The translations under genes were made by a program, and so were the position numbers. Shown in pieces: positions 1 to 10,585 of a stretch of 64,000 bases of DNA. The stretch spans positions 5,022,001 through 5,086,000 of the forward strand of contig OZ252053.1 in NCBI GenBank assembly GCA_965247965.1, given 5' to 3'. Each line of letters starts with the position of its first letter. The first letter of the stretch is position 1. The notes below the pieces were generated by a model. The model was given only the letters and a program-made list of their open reading frames with translations, was not told the DNA's origin and ran no database searches. The DNA comes from UBA7328 sp965247965. Lineage in GTDB: Bacteria > Bacteroidota > Bacteroidia > Chitinophagales > Saprospiraceae.

Positions 1-3000
1 TTAATCAATCTGTTTTCGATTGTCAAATGAGAAATAGATCTGTTTTCACTCAATTGCGCACTGGCTAATGATACATTGTCATTCACATCGGCCATTTTCA
101 CAGCTACAAAGTCTATATCGTCATAATCTGTACCCACATTCATCATGGTGATGATATCCGTATACGGGAATGGATTGAGTACATCATCGAATTGGTGATT
201 AGCATCAACGAATGACCATGATCGGCCAATCGGAAGTTCATCCGTAATACCCAATATCAATTTTCTAATGTGAATCAAATCAATTACTGAGACCGTATTC
301 GAACCATCCACGTCTGAGGCGATTACTTTATACGGTGATTCGAAAGAACGCAATCCGAGAATATGATTCTGTATCAGTACGAGATCAATGGTAGAAACGC
401 CATTGAGATAATTATCATTCTTAATGGGTTTTAGTGTGTAATTCTCATCGGAAAGTACATCACTAAATGCATATTCACCACTTACCGGAGTCATCTGCTG
501 ATCCAATACTCTGTCACTTAGATCGGTCAGACGCATATCCACGTTGTCAACAGTATAGTTATTTTCGGTAAATGCAGTACCACTCAGTACAACTGAACTT
601 GTATTGAGTCCACATACATTGCCTGGGTCTGAAAGCCTCAGGAATACCTCACAACTTGCAACATTGCCTGACCCGTCCGTAACGTATACGTTTTGGATCA
701 TAGACGATTGGGCTGCAAGGTCATTGCAATCAAAGAGCAATGATTCTACCTTTGCATTCTCCGAGAAGCTGAACGAAAGTTGCGAAAGACTGCTGCAGTC
801 GTCATCAGCTCCGCCAGCCAATAGACCGATTACGGTTATTGAACCCTGTCCCTGGTCATTAAACACGATCGTGTGTTCCGCAGGACAGGTAAGTACCGGT
901 GGATTTTCGTCCATAACGGTTACCATTTTGGTGCATGAGTCCTTGTTCTCGCACCCATCCGAAAGTATCCATTTTATGGAGTGGACACCTACAGAAAGTG
1001 ACGCGTCAAATGAGCTGCTCTTTCCGGTCAGATCGACGGTACTATCTTTATCAAAATCGACTTCGTAAGCCCACTTCAATACTCCTGTTGGACAATTATC
1101 ACTACCGGTGGCTGAGAAGCTAAAGAATCCGGTACAACTGGAATTATTAGTACTTACAATTTCATCATCACATCCTGAATTTATGGTCGGAGCCACATTG
1201 TCAGTTAGCTTGATCACCTGGATGCCCTCAAAAAACAAAGTATTAGGATTGTTTCTGTCCAATGAATCTACAGTACACCAATCAACTACCGACCAAGTAC
1301 GGATGACCTTTGCACAAAAACCATCTGTATGTTTAAATATCAAATCAGTATATGTCGATATGGGATCACTGCAAGGCACATTCGAGTAAATTGGTACACC
1401 TAGATCGGGATTAGTTTCAGGATCCAGATCTCCTAAACATCCTGTGATATTAATGTCCATTGGGAAGGTAATTTTATCAAGAGTCAATACCTCATCGCTC
1501 TTGCCTACGGTTATTTCTTGTTGCGCGGATGCCTCCTGCCCGGAACTGCCGGTGGCTGTCCAGGTACGGGTGATGACGCCTTTGCCACAGGCGTCCAGCG
1601 GAAATCCAAGTACTACTTCTACTTCATTAGCTTTTACCCCACAAGCAGATGAGAGGAATATAGGATCTCCATAAAGTGCATCCAGACCACTCAGATCTTT
1701 ACCACATGATACAGTAACATCATGTGGTATATTGAAAACATTCAATTTCGTGAGATTGTCCTGTACAGTTACAATGGTTACACAGGTATTGGAGTTACCC
1801 GCTGCGTCTGTAACTCTTAGTTCTACTTTGACATCTTCAACGGCCACATCGGCGCAACAGAACATGACCAATGATCCAAATGTCAGACTTTCGCCGTTAT
1901 CATTTGGACAATCCGTAGATAGTCTTCTTATTTCGCGTTTTACAATTCCACAGTTATCGACACTTCCGTCGTCAAATGTGTAAATGGTTGCAAATGCGAC
2001 GCCGTCGTCGTTCAGTGTGATCACCACTTCTTCGTCGCATACAGCAACAGGAGTTATATCGTCCTTAATATCGATAGGATTGGAAACAGATGAGGTACCT
2101 ACGTTTCCGCAAGCATCTGTGAGTATATATCTTGCTTCTACCTGGTGTCCATCGGTACCAAAGGTGATATTGGTAAAGTCTTCATTAGGGTTGTCTTTTT
2201 CTGCCCATAGTGTCCAATTGGGATCACCCACAATGCGCAACTCCAATCTTACCAGAATAATCTCAGAACAGTCTGTATAATCAGGCTTTCTGATAGAGAA
2301 CCTATTCGTACACTCATGATCGTCGGATATATTGTCAAAGACAACAGGCCGGTTGACCACAGGCGCAGTTTTATCTTCGAAAGCTATGATCTGAAGTATA
2401 GTCGTATCTTCTGCAGTACACCAGTCTATGATGGTCCAGTGCCTGAAGAATTTCCACGAGTTGCCACAGAGTGGGATGGATGTATCCGTGAACCCTGCAT
2501 TCAACTGGAAGCATTGATCGTCTTTTAAGGCATCAAGGTTGCCAGTGATAGCCTCATCAGGATATCCATTCTCTTTTAAAATGGACGATTCTTGCGAACA
2601 ATCGTATGCCTGGTGAGGAATAAATTGTCTGAAGTCGATGGAATCAATATCCAGTTTTTCGACATTGATGGTATCGATGCATGAGACTGTAAGGTTACTT
2701 CCATTCGTCAATGTCCATGTTCTCAATATCTTTTTACCCATACCATCGGCACATGAGAGTACATCTGCGTTGTCCGTATACTTGAGTACTGCATTTCCAC
2801 ACAGTTCAAAATTCGTAACAGTATATGTATTCGTCTGTCCGCTTACAGGGAATGCCATTGCGTTAGAAGGAATCGGGAATCCTCTGTATCTACCGGGAAG
2901 GTTCCAGGTCCAATGAGTTGCATTAGGATCAATGCTGTCGTCACATTCTATTGTATCTGCAGAGCAAATCAAATCCGGAATATTCTTATCTTCGATGAGG

Positions 3001-6000
3001 AGTAAACCCCAGCACGAATTACCCGAACAGTCGTGTGTAATCACTACGCGTACCTGCTTGCCAATTTCATTTGGCCCTACTCGTCCATTCGAAATGAAAG
3101 TTCCATTTAATTCTTCTATTCTTACGCTATACTCTCCTATATCAAATTGAGGATCTTCGAGCACCATATCAGGTGAGATGATCAAGTCGCAATCTGCGCC
3201 AAGAGAGATATTCACAAGATTATTACATGCTATGGAAGCCCCATCAATTCGATTGTGTACGGCTATATCAAGTACATTTGCGAATGTACATCCGGCTGTG
3301 GTTACTGCTGCAACAAAGAGGGTATCTGCAGTTAAGGCATTGGTGAATGTCGCGTTAATACCGGCTACCATGCCTTTGGAGGAGCCATTTGTAAGACCAG
3401 AAATTAATGCCGAATTCTGCAAAAAGTTACTTGTAAATGCCTTCAATTGGGCATTTTCTGGAGGGTCAAGAAAACTAGCTGTAGCGTTAGCGGCTTCGGT
3501 TGCTAAGGCAGGGTTACTGGCAAATGGTGTTGTGCCGGTTCCATTATCTATGGTTCCATCAGCGCCTGCTGCCCAGATGATACCGTTGAATTGATCTGTG
3601 CCAAGGATTGTGGCATTCCCGCCATTTAATTCTTCGATAGCAAATCCTTGTAACGCCTGTCCTTCACACAGGATTCCGTCCACATCTCCTACCAACGCCA
3701 ATTGATTAGATCGCACGGTTATGGTATCCAATACCGTGAAACGACAACTGTCATTGAATACTCCGTCTATCCTTACGGGGAATGTTCCAACCGTTGTAAA
3801 ACTCAATAGTGCACTATCACCATCGCTGCTCACCACTGTACCACCTCCTGGCAAACTCCAGATGAAGGTGTCGATGTCTGTCGTTGTAGGCAAATCCTTC
3901 AGATTTTTTTCGTCGAAAAAGCCAATGTTCCACATGAACGTGTCTGACTGACAGGCTAACTTCATTCCCTTTAGCCCATAAGTGGTTTCTCTGATCTGTA
4001 TAGCCTGTTCTATCGTATCCATACAACCGTCGTCGGTCATGAAGACCACGGATATGGTATCCTGGTAGAACGGTTCGCCCATAAGGTTAGTGCTAAACAC
4101 AATACAGACCGTGTCGCCAATAACATTTTGACTAATTATTATACCATTAGCTGGTTTAGTCCACGTGATTGTTTTTAAATCTGTGAAGTCGATGGTATCT
4201 GTAGCCGTTACACCCTTGAGCGTATACTTGACCGTATCAAATTCTGAAACCGCCGTATCGCCCAATATTACAGAGCTCTCCCTTACAAATACATTGAGAC
4301 TATCGATGATGTCACATCCGTCATTTGTTCGAATGAATACAGTTATTGTACCATTGGTAGCCCATTTGACAGCGAGTGTATCCATCTTCGTCCCAATGGT
4401 ATTCGTCGCGACACCACCTGTCACGGTCCACGATATGGAATCGATACCTGGTACATCTACATAATAGAGAGTCGTATCAGTGCTATTGCATACTATAGAG
4501 TCGCCAAATATCGGGAAGCCAGTGTCTCTTATGATCAATGGTAGCGTTTCTGCAAAGGTACACTGACTGCCTACCTTGCCGCTTACCACTACGTTCATAG
4601 AGTCCACCACCATACCAGGAGCGAACATATATCCTGTAATCTTGAAGGTGTCAACAGCAGATGCATCCGGGGTGAACGTACCTGTCCCGCCAATAATGTC
4701 CCATGAGACCATATTCAGGAAGCTGTCGGACACACCGAGGGTCCACATGGTATCTCTAGATCCGCAAAGCAATGATGGTCCATCTATCTTCAGTGGCGCC
4801 GGATTGATCACCTTGATCATTATAGAATCATTCACCGGACAGCCGTCGTCGCTCATTCCTTCGACAATAAGCTTGAAGTTTCCTGGGATCAACCATTGGA
4901 CATTAATAGTATCGTCTGACATCTTCATGAGCTCGATACCATCTTTTTTCACTGTCCAAGTGATGATTTGCATATTGGTCACGGCCATATTATTGGCGTC
5001 ATAGACCATATACGGAGTCGTTGTGCCCAGGCAAATCACGGTATCGCCAAATATTCTGAAAATACTGTCTCTTACGTTAACCGTTTTGGTCTCTGAGACC
5101 TCACAGCCGTGTACGGTCTCACCGGTGGCGATGACGGTATGACTACCGATGGAGTCCCACTTGACGTTTATTGAGTCTTTGACCCCGCTGATATTGCCGC
5201 CTATTTCCAATGTATCCTTTGGCGCAACGGATGTATTACTCGAATTCCTGACTACCTGCCAGGTGAGATTTTTGAGATTAACGGGTGTGCCATCCACATT
5301 TCTGAGGCCAAAACCCGTGGAATCTCCCTGGCATGCAGCGTCAAATCCTGTTATCATAAATGATGTATCCATGACCGTCACCATAAATGTGGAATCGACT
5401 ACATCACATGCAAAACCATTCGCTTTACCGCTGACGATTATTTGATGCGTGCCCACTTTGAGCCATTGAATATTGACTGAATCTTCGCTTATTTCAGCCA
5501 CTTTGCCTGCATCTGCCGGCAGGGTCGTCCATAAAAGTGTATCAATTTTGGCGACTAGCGCCTTGTAACCGTGTACGTCTCCTAGACATACTGTGTCGGG
5601 ACCGGCTATTTGAGCCTGTAGGATAGAATCGACTTGTACGGTTATGGTGTCGCTAATTACACAACTATCGGTCGTTACTCCATTTACCAAGACCATGTGC
5701 GGTTTGACCATGGCATCCCACATCACTTTGATATTCAGCACGTTCACCGAATCGCCTATGATTTTTCCACCACCCATTACAGCCCATTTCAAGCCAGTAA
5801 TTGTATTGTAATTTGGCGTAGCTCCTTTTAAATTGAGCGAGTAGTCTATCGTATCATTCAAGCAGGCAAACAAGCTTCCTTCGATCTCAAAGGAAGTGTC
5901 TTGCACGTATACCTGTTTCGTTATGTTAAATGGAATACAAGTTCCTTTAATAGATCCAAAGGCGGTTACTGTTACCCAGCCAGAGGTGTCCACCGAAGGA

Positions 6001-7229
6001 ATGATAAACTTAGATGTATCGGAATGCGAATATTTGTTGCCAAAGGTCCACGAAATGGAATCGGCCATTTCGTTTAAGGTGAACATGGCCATATTGCCCT
6101 GGCAAATGCTGTCTGGGCCGATAATCTGTAGAGTATTCGGATCGCCACAGGCAGGAATATTGACTTTTACCGTATCGGGATTTGCACCGCCATGACGGAC
6201 AAATGTGATCGTAGCATCCTTAATGCCTATAAAATATCCAACAAAACAGAAAGTGTCTAGCCCTGGGACTTTCACTAATGTATCTTCTACGACCCACGGC
6301 TGTCCTGCTAAATTGTTCTCTTTGAAAAATGCGGACACGACCATGATATTTGGGCTCGGCTCGAATATTGTCACGTCGTGTATGGTGAAGCTGTCCGCCT
6401 CAAAACCTTTGAGTTTTATCGTATCTACAAAAGGCATTGTATTGATACCCGTCGCTCCCGTACAATTGCACAGGCTGGTCATCACATTATCGCTTTCAAC
6501 AGTGAAAGTGTTCATGATCTCAGTATTACATCCTGGATATGCAGGCATGCCTACTTGCGTTGATGTATCGCTTCTAAATGTTCCGTCAAAGGTCGCCTTG
6601 ACTTTATGAGTACCGATTCCTAGAGCAGCGGGTGTGAAGGACGAAGCAGAAGCTCCATTTAAGGTAATTGTAGAATCGCCTTTTTCGCCATGTATTTCAT
6701 TGGTTCCGAGATTGACAGTTGGATCGTTTATATTATAGGTAAGTGCTACGTCAGGATTCCATTGTATTACCGGGTAAATGCAGATGTTTTGTATACTGTC
6801 TTTCGTATTACCGCCAGTGCCTATGGGGTTAGGCCCTTCTACTATGATTTTGTATCCCGCACTGTCAAAATGCATGATAACCAATGCATATAGAGAATCG
6901 CCCAGCGGAGTGAAATTGCCAAATCCGCTTTGCCACATGGGAATTGGGTCGATGCCCGTAGCAGCGAGCTTAGTCAACTCTACTACCTGGAAGGTATCAC
7001 TTGTGGCGTTCATCCCCTTGACTATAACCGTATCGGTGAATGAACCGTCTTTCGCTCCATTAGCACTTTGGTCGTTCTTACATAAGCAAGGGCTCTGCAA
7101 GTACAGACTATCCTGGCTCTTACCAAGCTGCTGGACAAAAATGAGCAGAGCTATTAGCCATAAAAATTGAAACAAATGGCTTTTATAAAACCCGTTTCTG
7201 TTCATTAATCGGTGTGTAAGTTTACGCAT
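1..7229 (-). CDS. Giant secreted HYR/Ig-like repeat adhesin with dockerin-like motifs (partial)
   Basis: One minus-strand frame stays open from an ATG at 7229 to the left edge, giving more than 2400 residues with no stop seen, so the C-terminus lies outside. The start is followed by a basic stretch and a hydrophobic core (FLWLIALLIFVQQL), a signal peptide; an in-frame ATG at 7205 is an alternative start. The N-terminal half holds about ten tandem Ig/PKD-like units of roughly 90-100 residues, each with a Cys-x-GDT type opening and a W-containing strand. The second half has HYR-like units with phrases such as DCSGNSCW and TCPAEHTIVF. Near 440-240 there are two dockerin/EF-hand-like segments, GVSTIDLVLIQNHILGL and VSVIDLIHIRKLILGI. 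Such proteins are known in Saprospiraceae and are thought to act in adhesion or matrix formation at the cell surface. Function here is inferred from architecture only. Confidence 0.85.
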   Translation of the reverse strand, partial: MRKLTHRLMNRNGFYKSHLFQFLWLIALLIFVQQLGKSQDSLYLQSPCLCKNDQSANGAKDGSFTDTVIVKGMNATSDTFQVVELTKLAATGIDPIPMWQSGFGNFTPLGDSLYALVIMHFDSAGYKIIVEGPNPIGTGGNTKDSIQNICIYPVIQWNPDVALTYNINDPTVNLGTNEIHGEKGDSTITLNGASASSFTPAALGIGTHKVKATFDGTFRSDTSTQVGMPAYPGCNTEIMNTFTVESDNVMTSLCNCTGATGINTMPFVDTIKLKGFEADSFTIHDVTIFEPSPNIMVVSAFFKENNLAGQPWVVEDTLVKVPGLDTFCFVGYFIGIKDATITFVRHGGANPDTVKVNIPACGDPNTLQIIGPDSICQGNMAMFTLNEMADSISWTFGNKYSHSDTSKFIIPSVDTSGWVTVTAFGSIKGTCIPFNITKQVYVQDTSFEIEGSLFACLNDTIDYSLNLKGATPNYNTITGLKWAVMGGGKIIGDSVNVLNIKVMWDAMVKPHMVLVNGVTTDSCVISDTITVQVDSILQAQIAGPDTVCLGDVHGYKALVAKIDTLLWTTLPADAGKVAEISEDSVNIQWLKVGTHQIIVSGKANGFACDVVDSTFMVTVMDTSFMITGFDAACQGDSTGFGLRNVDGTPVNLKNLTWQVVRNSSNTSVAPKDTLEIGGNISGVKDSINVKWDSIGSHTVIATGETVHGCEVSETKTVNVRDSIFRIFGDTVICLGTTTPYMVYDANNMAVTNMQIITWTVKKDGIELMKMSDDTINVQWLIPGNFKLIVEGMSDDGCPVNDSIMIKVINPAPLKIDGPSLLCGSRDTMWTLGVSDSFLNMVSWDIIGGTGTFTPDASAVDTFKITGYMFAPGMVVDSMNVVVSGKVGSQCTFAETLPLIIRDTGFPIFGDSIVCNSTDTTLYYVDVPGIDSISWTVTGGVATNTIGTKMDTLAVKWATNGTITVFIRTNDGCDIIDSLNVFVRESSVILGDTAVSEFDTVKYTLKGVTATDTIDFTDLKTITWTKPANGIIISQNVIGDTVCIVFSTNLMGEPFYQDTISVVFMTDDGCMDTIEQAIQIRETTYGLKGMKLACQSDTFMWNIGFFDEKNLKDLPTTTDIDTFIWSLPGGGTVVSSDGDSALLSFTTVGTFPVRIDGVFNDSCRFTVLDTITVRSNQLALVGDVDGILCEGQALQGFAIEELNGGNATILGTDQFNGIIWAAGADGTIDNGTGTTPFASNPALATEAANATASFLDPPENAQLKAFTSNFLQNSALISGLTNGSSKGMVAGINATFTNALTADTLFVAAVTTAGCTFANVLDIAVHNRIDGASIACNNLVNISLGADCDLIISPDMVLEDPQFDIGEYSVRIEELNGTFISNGRVGPNEIGKQVRVVITHDCSGNSCWGLLLIEDKNIPDLICSADTIECDDSIDPNATHWTWNLPGRYRGFPIPSNAMAFPVSGQTNTYTVTNFELCGNAVLKYTDNADVLSCADGMGKKILRTWTLTNGSNLTVSCIDTINVEKLDIDSIDFRQFIPHQAYDCSQESSILKENGYPDEAITGNLDALKDDQCFQLNAGFTDTSIPLCGNSWKFFRHWTIIDWCTAEDTTILQIIAFEDKTAPVVNRPVVFDNISDDHECTNRFSIRKPDYTDCSEIILVRLELRIVGDPNWTLWAEKDNPNEDFTNITFGTDGHQVEARYILTDACGNVGTSSVSNPIDIKDDITPVAVCDEEVVITLNDDGVAFATIYTFDDGSVDNCGIVKREIRRLSTDCPNDNGESLTFGSLVMFCCADVAVEDVKVELRVTDAAGNSNTCVTIVTVQDNLTKLNVFNIPHDVTVSCGKDLSGLDALYGDPIFLSSACGVKANEVEVVLGFPLDACGKGVITRTWTATGSSGQEASAQQEITVGKSDEVLTLDKITFPMDINITGCLGDLDPETNPDLGVPIYSNVPCSDPISTYTDLIFKHTDGFCAKVIRTWSVVDWCTVDSLDRNNPNTLFFEGIQVIKLTDNVAPTINSGCDDEIVSTNNSSCTGFFSFSATGSDNCPTGVLKWAYEVDFDKDSTVDLTGKSSSFDASLSVGVHSIKWILSDGCENKDSCTKMVTVMDENPPVLTCPAEHTIVFNDQGQGSITVIGLLAGGADDDCSSLSQLSFSFSENAKVESLLFDCNDLAAQSSMIQNVYVTDGSGNVASCEVFLRLSDPGNVCGLNTSSVVLSGTAFTENNYTVDNVDMRLTDLSDRVLDQQMTPVSGEYAFSDVLSDENYTLKPIKNDNYLNGVSTIDLVLIQNHILGLRSFESPYKVIASDVDGSNTVSVIDLIHIRKLILGITDELPIGRSWSFVDANHQFDDVLNPFPYTDIITMMNVGTDYDDIDFVAVKMADVNDNVSLASAQLSENRSISHLTIENRLI

Positions 7230-7566
7230 AGCGATTTTTGGTTTTAATATGCTATGCACGTAAAGCCAAGTATTGCGCCAAAATGATTATCGCATCATGA
7301 AAAAGTGTAATATCAGATATATGGCAATTATTGACTATACATTATTGATTATTAATGAGTCGATTATGATCATATAGAAATAAAAAAAGATGTGGGGATT
7401 TTTTGGAGGTTTGGGGAGACATTTTCAAGAGATGGGTATGTGTATCTCTTTAATTGGGTAGATTATATATTACAAATTAATATAATGTATTTTCGCTTTG
7501 TCTCTTAGATTATTGAGCTGGAAATCGTCAAAATACCTACTTTTGACGCTAGTAATACATCATAAA
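7230..7566. other. AT-rich intergenic region upstream of the adhesin
   Basis: No supported gene. The stretch separates the leftward adhesin from the rightward nucleotidyltransferase relic and should contain the adhesin promoter. I could not pick out a convincing Bacteroidota promoter (TTTG with a spaced TAnnTTTG box). Confidence 0.4.
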
Positions 7567-7848
7567 ATGAACATCACCAAGGTCATCAATCAGGTGAAGG
7601 ATATCATTCTCGATCACGCAAATCCTACGAGGATATGGGTATATGGTTCGAGGATCACGGACGAATTCTATGAAGGAGAAGCATTCGCCCAGGAATACAT
7701 CAGCGACGAAGAAGTGTGGATTGAGATGATGGATAGACGGAATCTTTCGTCGCATATTTATTCGGAATAGCAGGTGCGAGAAATTCTTCCACGATTGAAT
7801 ATTTATTTGCAGGCTTTTGAGGCGTTGATCGAAAAGATTACAGGTCGC
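7567..7848 (+). pseudogene. Relic of a nucleotidyltransferase fused to an HI0074-like partner, cut by IS21
   Basis: From the ATG at 7567 the protein begins like a minimal nucleotidyltransferase (IWVYGSRITDEFYEG, the start of the GS motif). It then jumps to a sequence like the partner subunit HI0074 (EEVWIEMMDRRNLSSHIYSE). The second Asp-rich part of the nucleotidyltransferase is missing, which points to an internal deletion joining two neighbouring genes. A TAG at 7768 interrupts the frame, but homology continues as QVREILPRLNIYLQAFEAL up to the IS boundary. The last 21 coding bases are found 40 kb away at 47781-47801. A working MNT/HEPN pair lies next to that far end. Confidence 0.6.
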
Positions 7849-7972
7849 TGGCTATAACGCTCCAAACTGTGCCAGTCATTTCGCTCCAAACTGTGCCACC
7901 TATTTCGCTCTAAACTGTGCCACTTTCCATAATGAATAATAGTTCTAGCCTTGCCGAAAAAGCAACATCAGC

Positions 7973-9542
7973 ATGGCGAGGAATAGAAAGGACATTATGG
8001 ATATCAGACAAGTATTACAGCTCAAGCAAAAAGCATATAGTAACCGTAAGGTAGCCACCTATTTAGGGATCAGTCGCAATACGGTCAATGAGTATGTAAA
8101 GTTTTTCGATGGGCTGGACCAGGACTACGGTGAACTCTTATCGATGGATGATTGCAGCTTGAAAGATCTATTTCCGACCTCGGATACAAAGGATAAAAAT
8201 AGATATGAGACGTTGTCATCAAGGTTTGAATACTTTCAAAAAGAGTTAACTCAAACAGGTTGCACCTTACAGCAGTTGTGGTTCGAGTATAAAGCACAGC
8301 AGCCTGGTGGATATGCATATACCCAATTTGTAAAGCACTATCGCAAATGGAGTAAGAAAGTAGATGCCAGTGGTATCCTTGATCATAAATCCGGAGAAAA
8401 ACTGTTTGTAGATTTTGCAGGTAAAAAGCTAAACTACATTGACCCCAGTACAGGAGAATCCAAAGAAGTAGAAGTATTTGTGGCCATACTCCCTTGTTCA
8501 CAGTATACCTATGTACAGGCAGTACATAGCCAAAAGCGAGAAGATGTAATCACCTGCATCAATAGATGTCTGCGATATATGGGAGGAGTACCCCAGGCCA
8601 TAGTGAGTGACAATCTCAAAAGCGGAGTAACAAAAGCACACCGCTATGCTCCTGTGATCAACAAAACACTGAAGGATTGTGGGCTCCATTACAACACAGT
8701 GATCGACCCAGCACGTCCCTATAGACCGCGTGACAAAGCACTGGTGGAAGGGGCGGTAAGGCTGGTATATCAGCGTATCTATTATGAACTAAGCAAACAA
8801 CAGTTCTTTAGTCTGGGTCAACTCAATGAGGCTATATCCCAGCTTCTTGATCAATACAATGATTACACTTTTCAAAACAAAGACACCTCAAGACGGCAGC
8901 AGTTTATGGACATAGAAAAAGGACAACTGCAACCCCTGCCGCCTCAGCCATATATCATACGGCATTACAAACGCGGCAAGGTGCAGAAGATAAGCCACGT
9001 GTTTTTGAGCGATGACAAATCCTACTACAGCGTACCCTATAAATACATAGGCAAACACGTCGAGGTTCAGTACAATCAAAACATAGTGGAGATTTATTAC
9101 AATAGTAAACGAGTGGCTACTCATCACAAATCTCAGGGTAAGGGTATATATATCACCAATATCAAGCATAACTCGTGCCGCGTCACGCGGTATGCCCTCG
9201 GCACATCAGGCATATAGCGAATGGTCATTGGAATATTTTGTAAAAAGAGCCGGATATGTCGGGCCACACACCGTAGCCTATATCGAAAGACTGATTCTAC
9301 AATACAATTATCCGGAAAAAGGCTACAAGCAAGCCCAGGGCATACTGGCCTTTAAAAAACATTACGGCGATCAAAGACTGGAAAAAGCCTGTGAAAGAGC
9401 ATTCATCTACAGCCGTAGCCAGTATGGCACCATAGAAACCATCCTACAAAAAGGCCTGGACCAACAAGAAGAATATTACAACACTACAGATCATCAAATC
9501 ACCAATCACAAGAACATCAGGGGTAGTCGATATTATCAATAA
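7973..9542 (+). pseudogene. istA: IS21 transposase IstA, interrupted by a 22-bp insertion
   Basis: IstA is the DDE transposase of IS21 elements. The first part (414 aa) has an N-terminal helix-turn-helix (NRKVATYLGISRNTVNEYV) and the catalytic core (KLFVDFAGKKL, AIVSDNLKSGV, LVEGAVRLVYQRI). The second part starts with MPSAHQAYSEW, a typical IstA C-terminal motif. The parts are split by 22 extra bases at about 9170-9191; removing them joins K-H directly to MPSAH and gives 516 codons, the usual length. As it stands the frame ends at 9217. Both copies of the element carry the insertion, so the IS appears to have moved with it, perhaps with IstA supplied in trans. A homologous full-length copy elsewhere would settle this. 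Confidence 0.85.
9171..9190 (+). repeat. 20-bp GC-rich hairpin insertion flanked by TA (site 1)
   Basis: The unit ACTCGTGCCGCGTCACGCGG contains a perfect stem CCGCGT/ACGCGG with one central base. It is flanked by TA on both sides; removing the unit and one TA repairs istA. The same unit, on the same genomic strand, occurs at 40487-40506 and 46416-46435. It is GC-rich in an AT-rich gene. Confidence 0.85.
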
Positions 9543-9557
9543 ATAAAACCATATCAA

Positions 9558-10298
9558 ATGAATGCACAACAGACAATAGAAAAGATGAAAATGATGCGAC
9601 TCACGGCCATGGCAGAGCTGTATCATCAATCCATGAACCAGAATATGTACCAGGAATTAACAACAGATGAATGGATGACAATGCTGATTGACCACCAGTG
9701 GGAAGATCGGCAAAACAAGAAAATTAATAGTCTTATCCATCGATCGGCCATGACACAAAATGTATCGGTTCAGGATATAGACTATACCAGTGTGAGAAAA
9801 CTGGACAAAACACAGTATGAGCGTATGCTCTCACTACAGTTTATCCAGAACAAAGAAAACATCATCATCACCGGCCCGGCAGGTATTGGCAAAAGCTATC
9901 TGGCACAAGGATTAGGATATCAAGCATGTCGTATGCTCCACAAAACACAATATTACATCCTTGCCAGACTCTTTGATCATGCACGAAAATGCCAGGTAGA
10001 AGGAAAATATCTCAAATACCTCAATGGGTTGCACAAAACCAAACTTCTCATAATAGATGATTTTGGACTTCATCCATTTAAAAAAGGAGATGCTCAAATC
10101 CTTTTAGATGTAATCGAAAACAGACATTTAAAAGCTTCTACGATCATAAACTCTCAAATACCTGTACACGGATGGCATGAACTCATTGGCGAAGGAACTA
10201 TTGCTGATGCAATACTCGATAGAATTGTAAATACAGCTCACAGAATAAAACTAGACGGTCACTCTTTGAGAAAAAAATTACCCTTTCATGATCTATGA
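9558..10298 (+). CDS. istB: IS21 helper ATPase IstB (copy 1)
   Basis: IstB is the AAA+ ATPase that helps IstA in target choice and strand transfer. It shows a Walker A motif (GPAGIGKSY, about residue 102), a Walker B motif (LLIIDDFG) and a conserved end (DRIVNTAHRIKLDGHSLRKK). The gene lies 16 bp after istA, as usual. Copy 1 has seven A's near the end and copy 2 has eight, so the last residues differ (246 versus 244 aa). Confidence 0.92.
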   Translation: MNAQQTIEKMKMMRLTAMAELYHQSMNQNMYQELTTDEWMTMLIDHQWEDRQNKKINSLIHRSAMTQNVSVQDIDYTSVRKLDKTQYERMLSLQFIQNKENIIITGPAGIGKSYLAQGLGYQACRMLHKTQYYILARLFDHARKCQVEGKYLKYLNGLHKTKLLIIDDFGLHPFKKGDAQILLDVIENRHLKASTIINSQIPVHGWHELIGEGTIADAILDRIVNTAHRIKLDGHSLRKKLPFHDL

Positions 10299-10585
10299 AT
10301 CGAAGACAAGATGAAAAGTAAGATTTACAACATTACAACATTACACGTAAAAAGCTCTAAGGCTTTTCCCTATGTTGAAATGTGGAAAATCACACAATTA
10401 CTCACTCTAAAAAATGTGAATACAAAATGAAAATTATTGAATTCATTATGAAAAAAGACTCATATTAGCTCCATGGAAAGTGGCACGGTTTAGAGCGAAA
10501 TACGTGGCATGGTATCAGCGAAATAGGCAATACCTTCTGATCTCATTGAAAGTAGCAGAAATATTTCTTCTAATCGTTTTAATCT

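Larger units (their letters stand above)
7849..10529 (+). mobile_element. IS21-family element A, copy 1
   Basis: The element starts TGGCTATAACGCTCC and ends AGCGAAATAGGCA, so it has the TG...CA termini of the IS21 family. Multiple terminal repeats with the core CGCTCTAAACTGTGCCAC lie at the left end and inverted versions at the right end; these are presumed IstA binding sites. Copy 1 has three such repeats at the left, copy 2 only two. Genes are istA (interrupted) and istB. The left end interrupts a relic gene at 7848 and the right end cuts a small host gene at 10530. Confidence 0.9.

Noticed and set aside
604..7170. Many plus-strand reading frames of 60-140 codons across the first 7 kb
   Set aside because: They are antisense shadows of a continuous minus-strand gene that encodes a coherent repeat protein with signal peptide.
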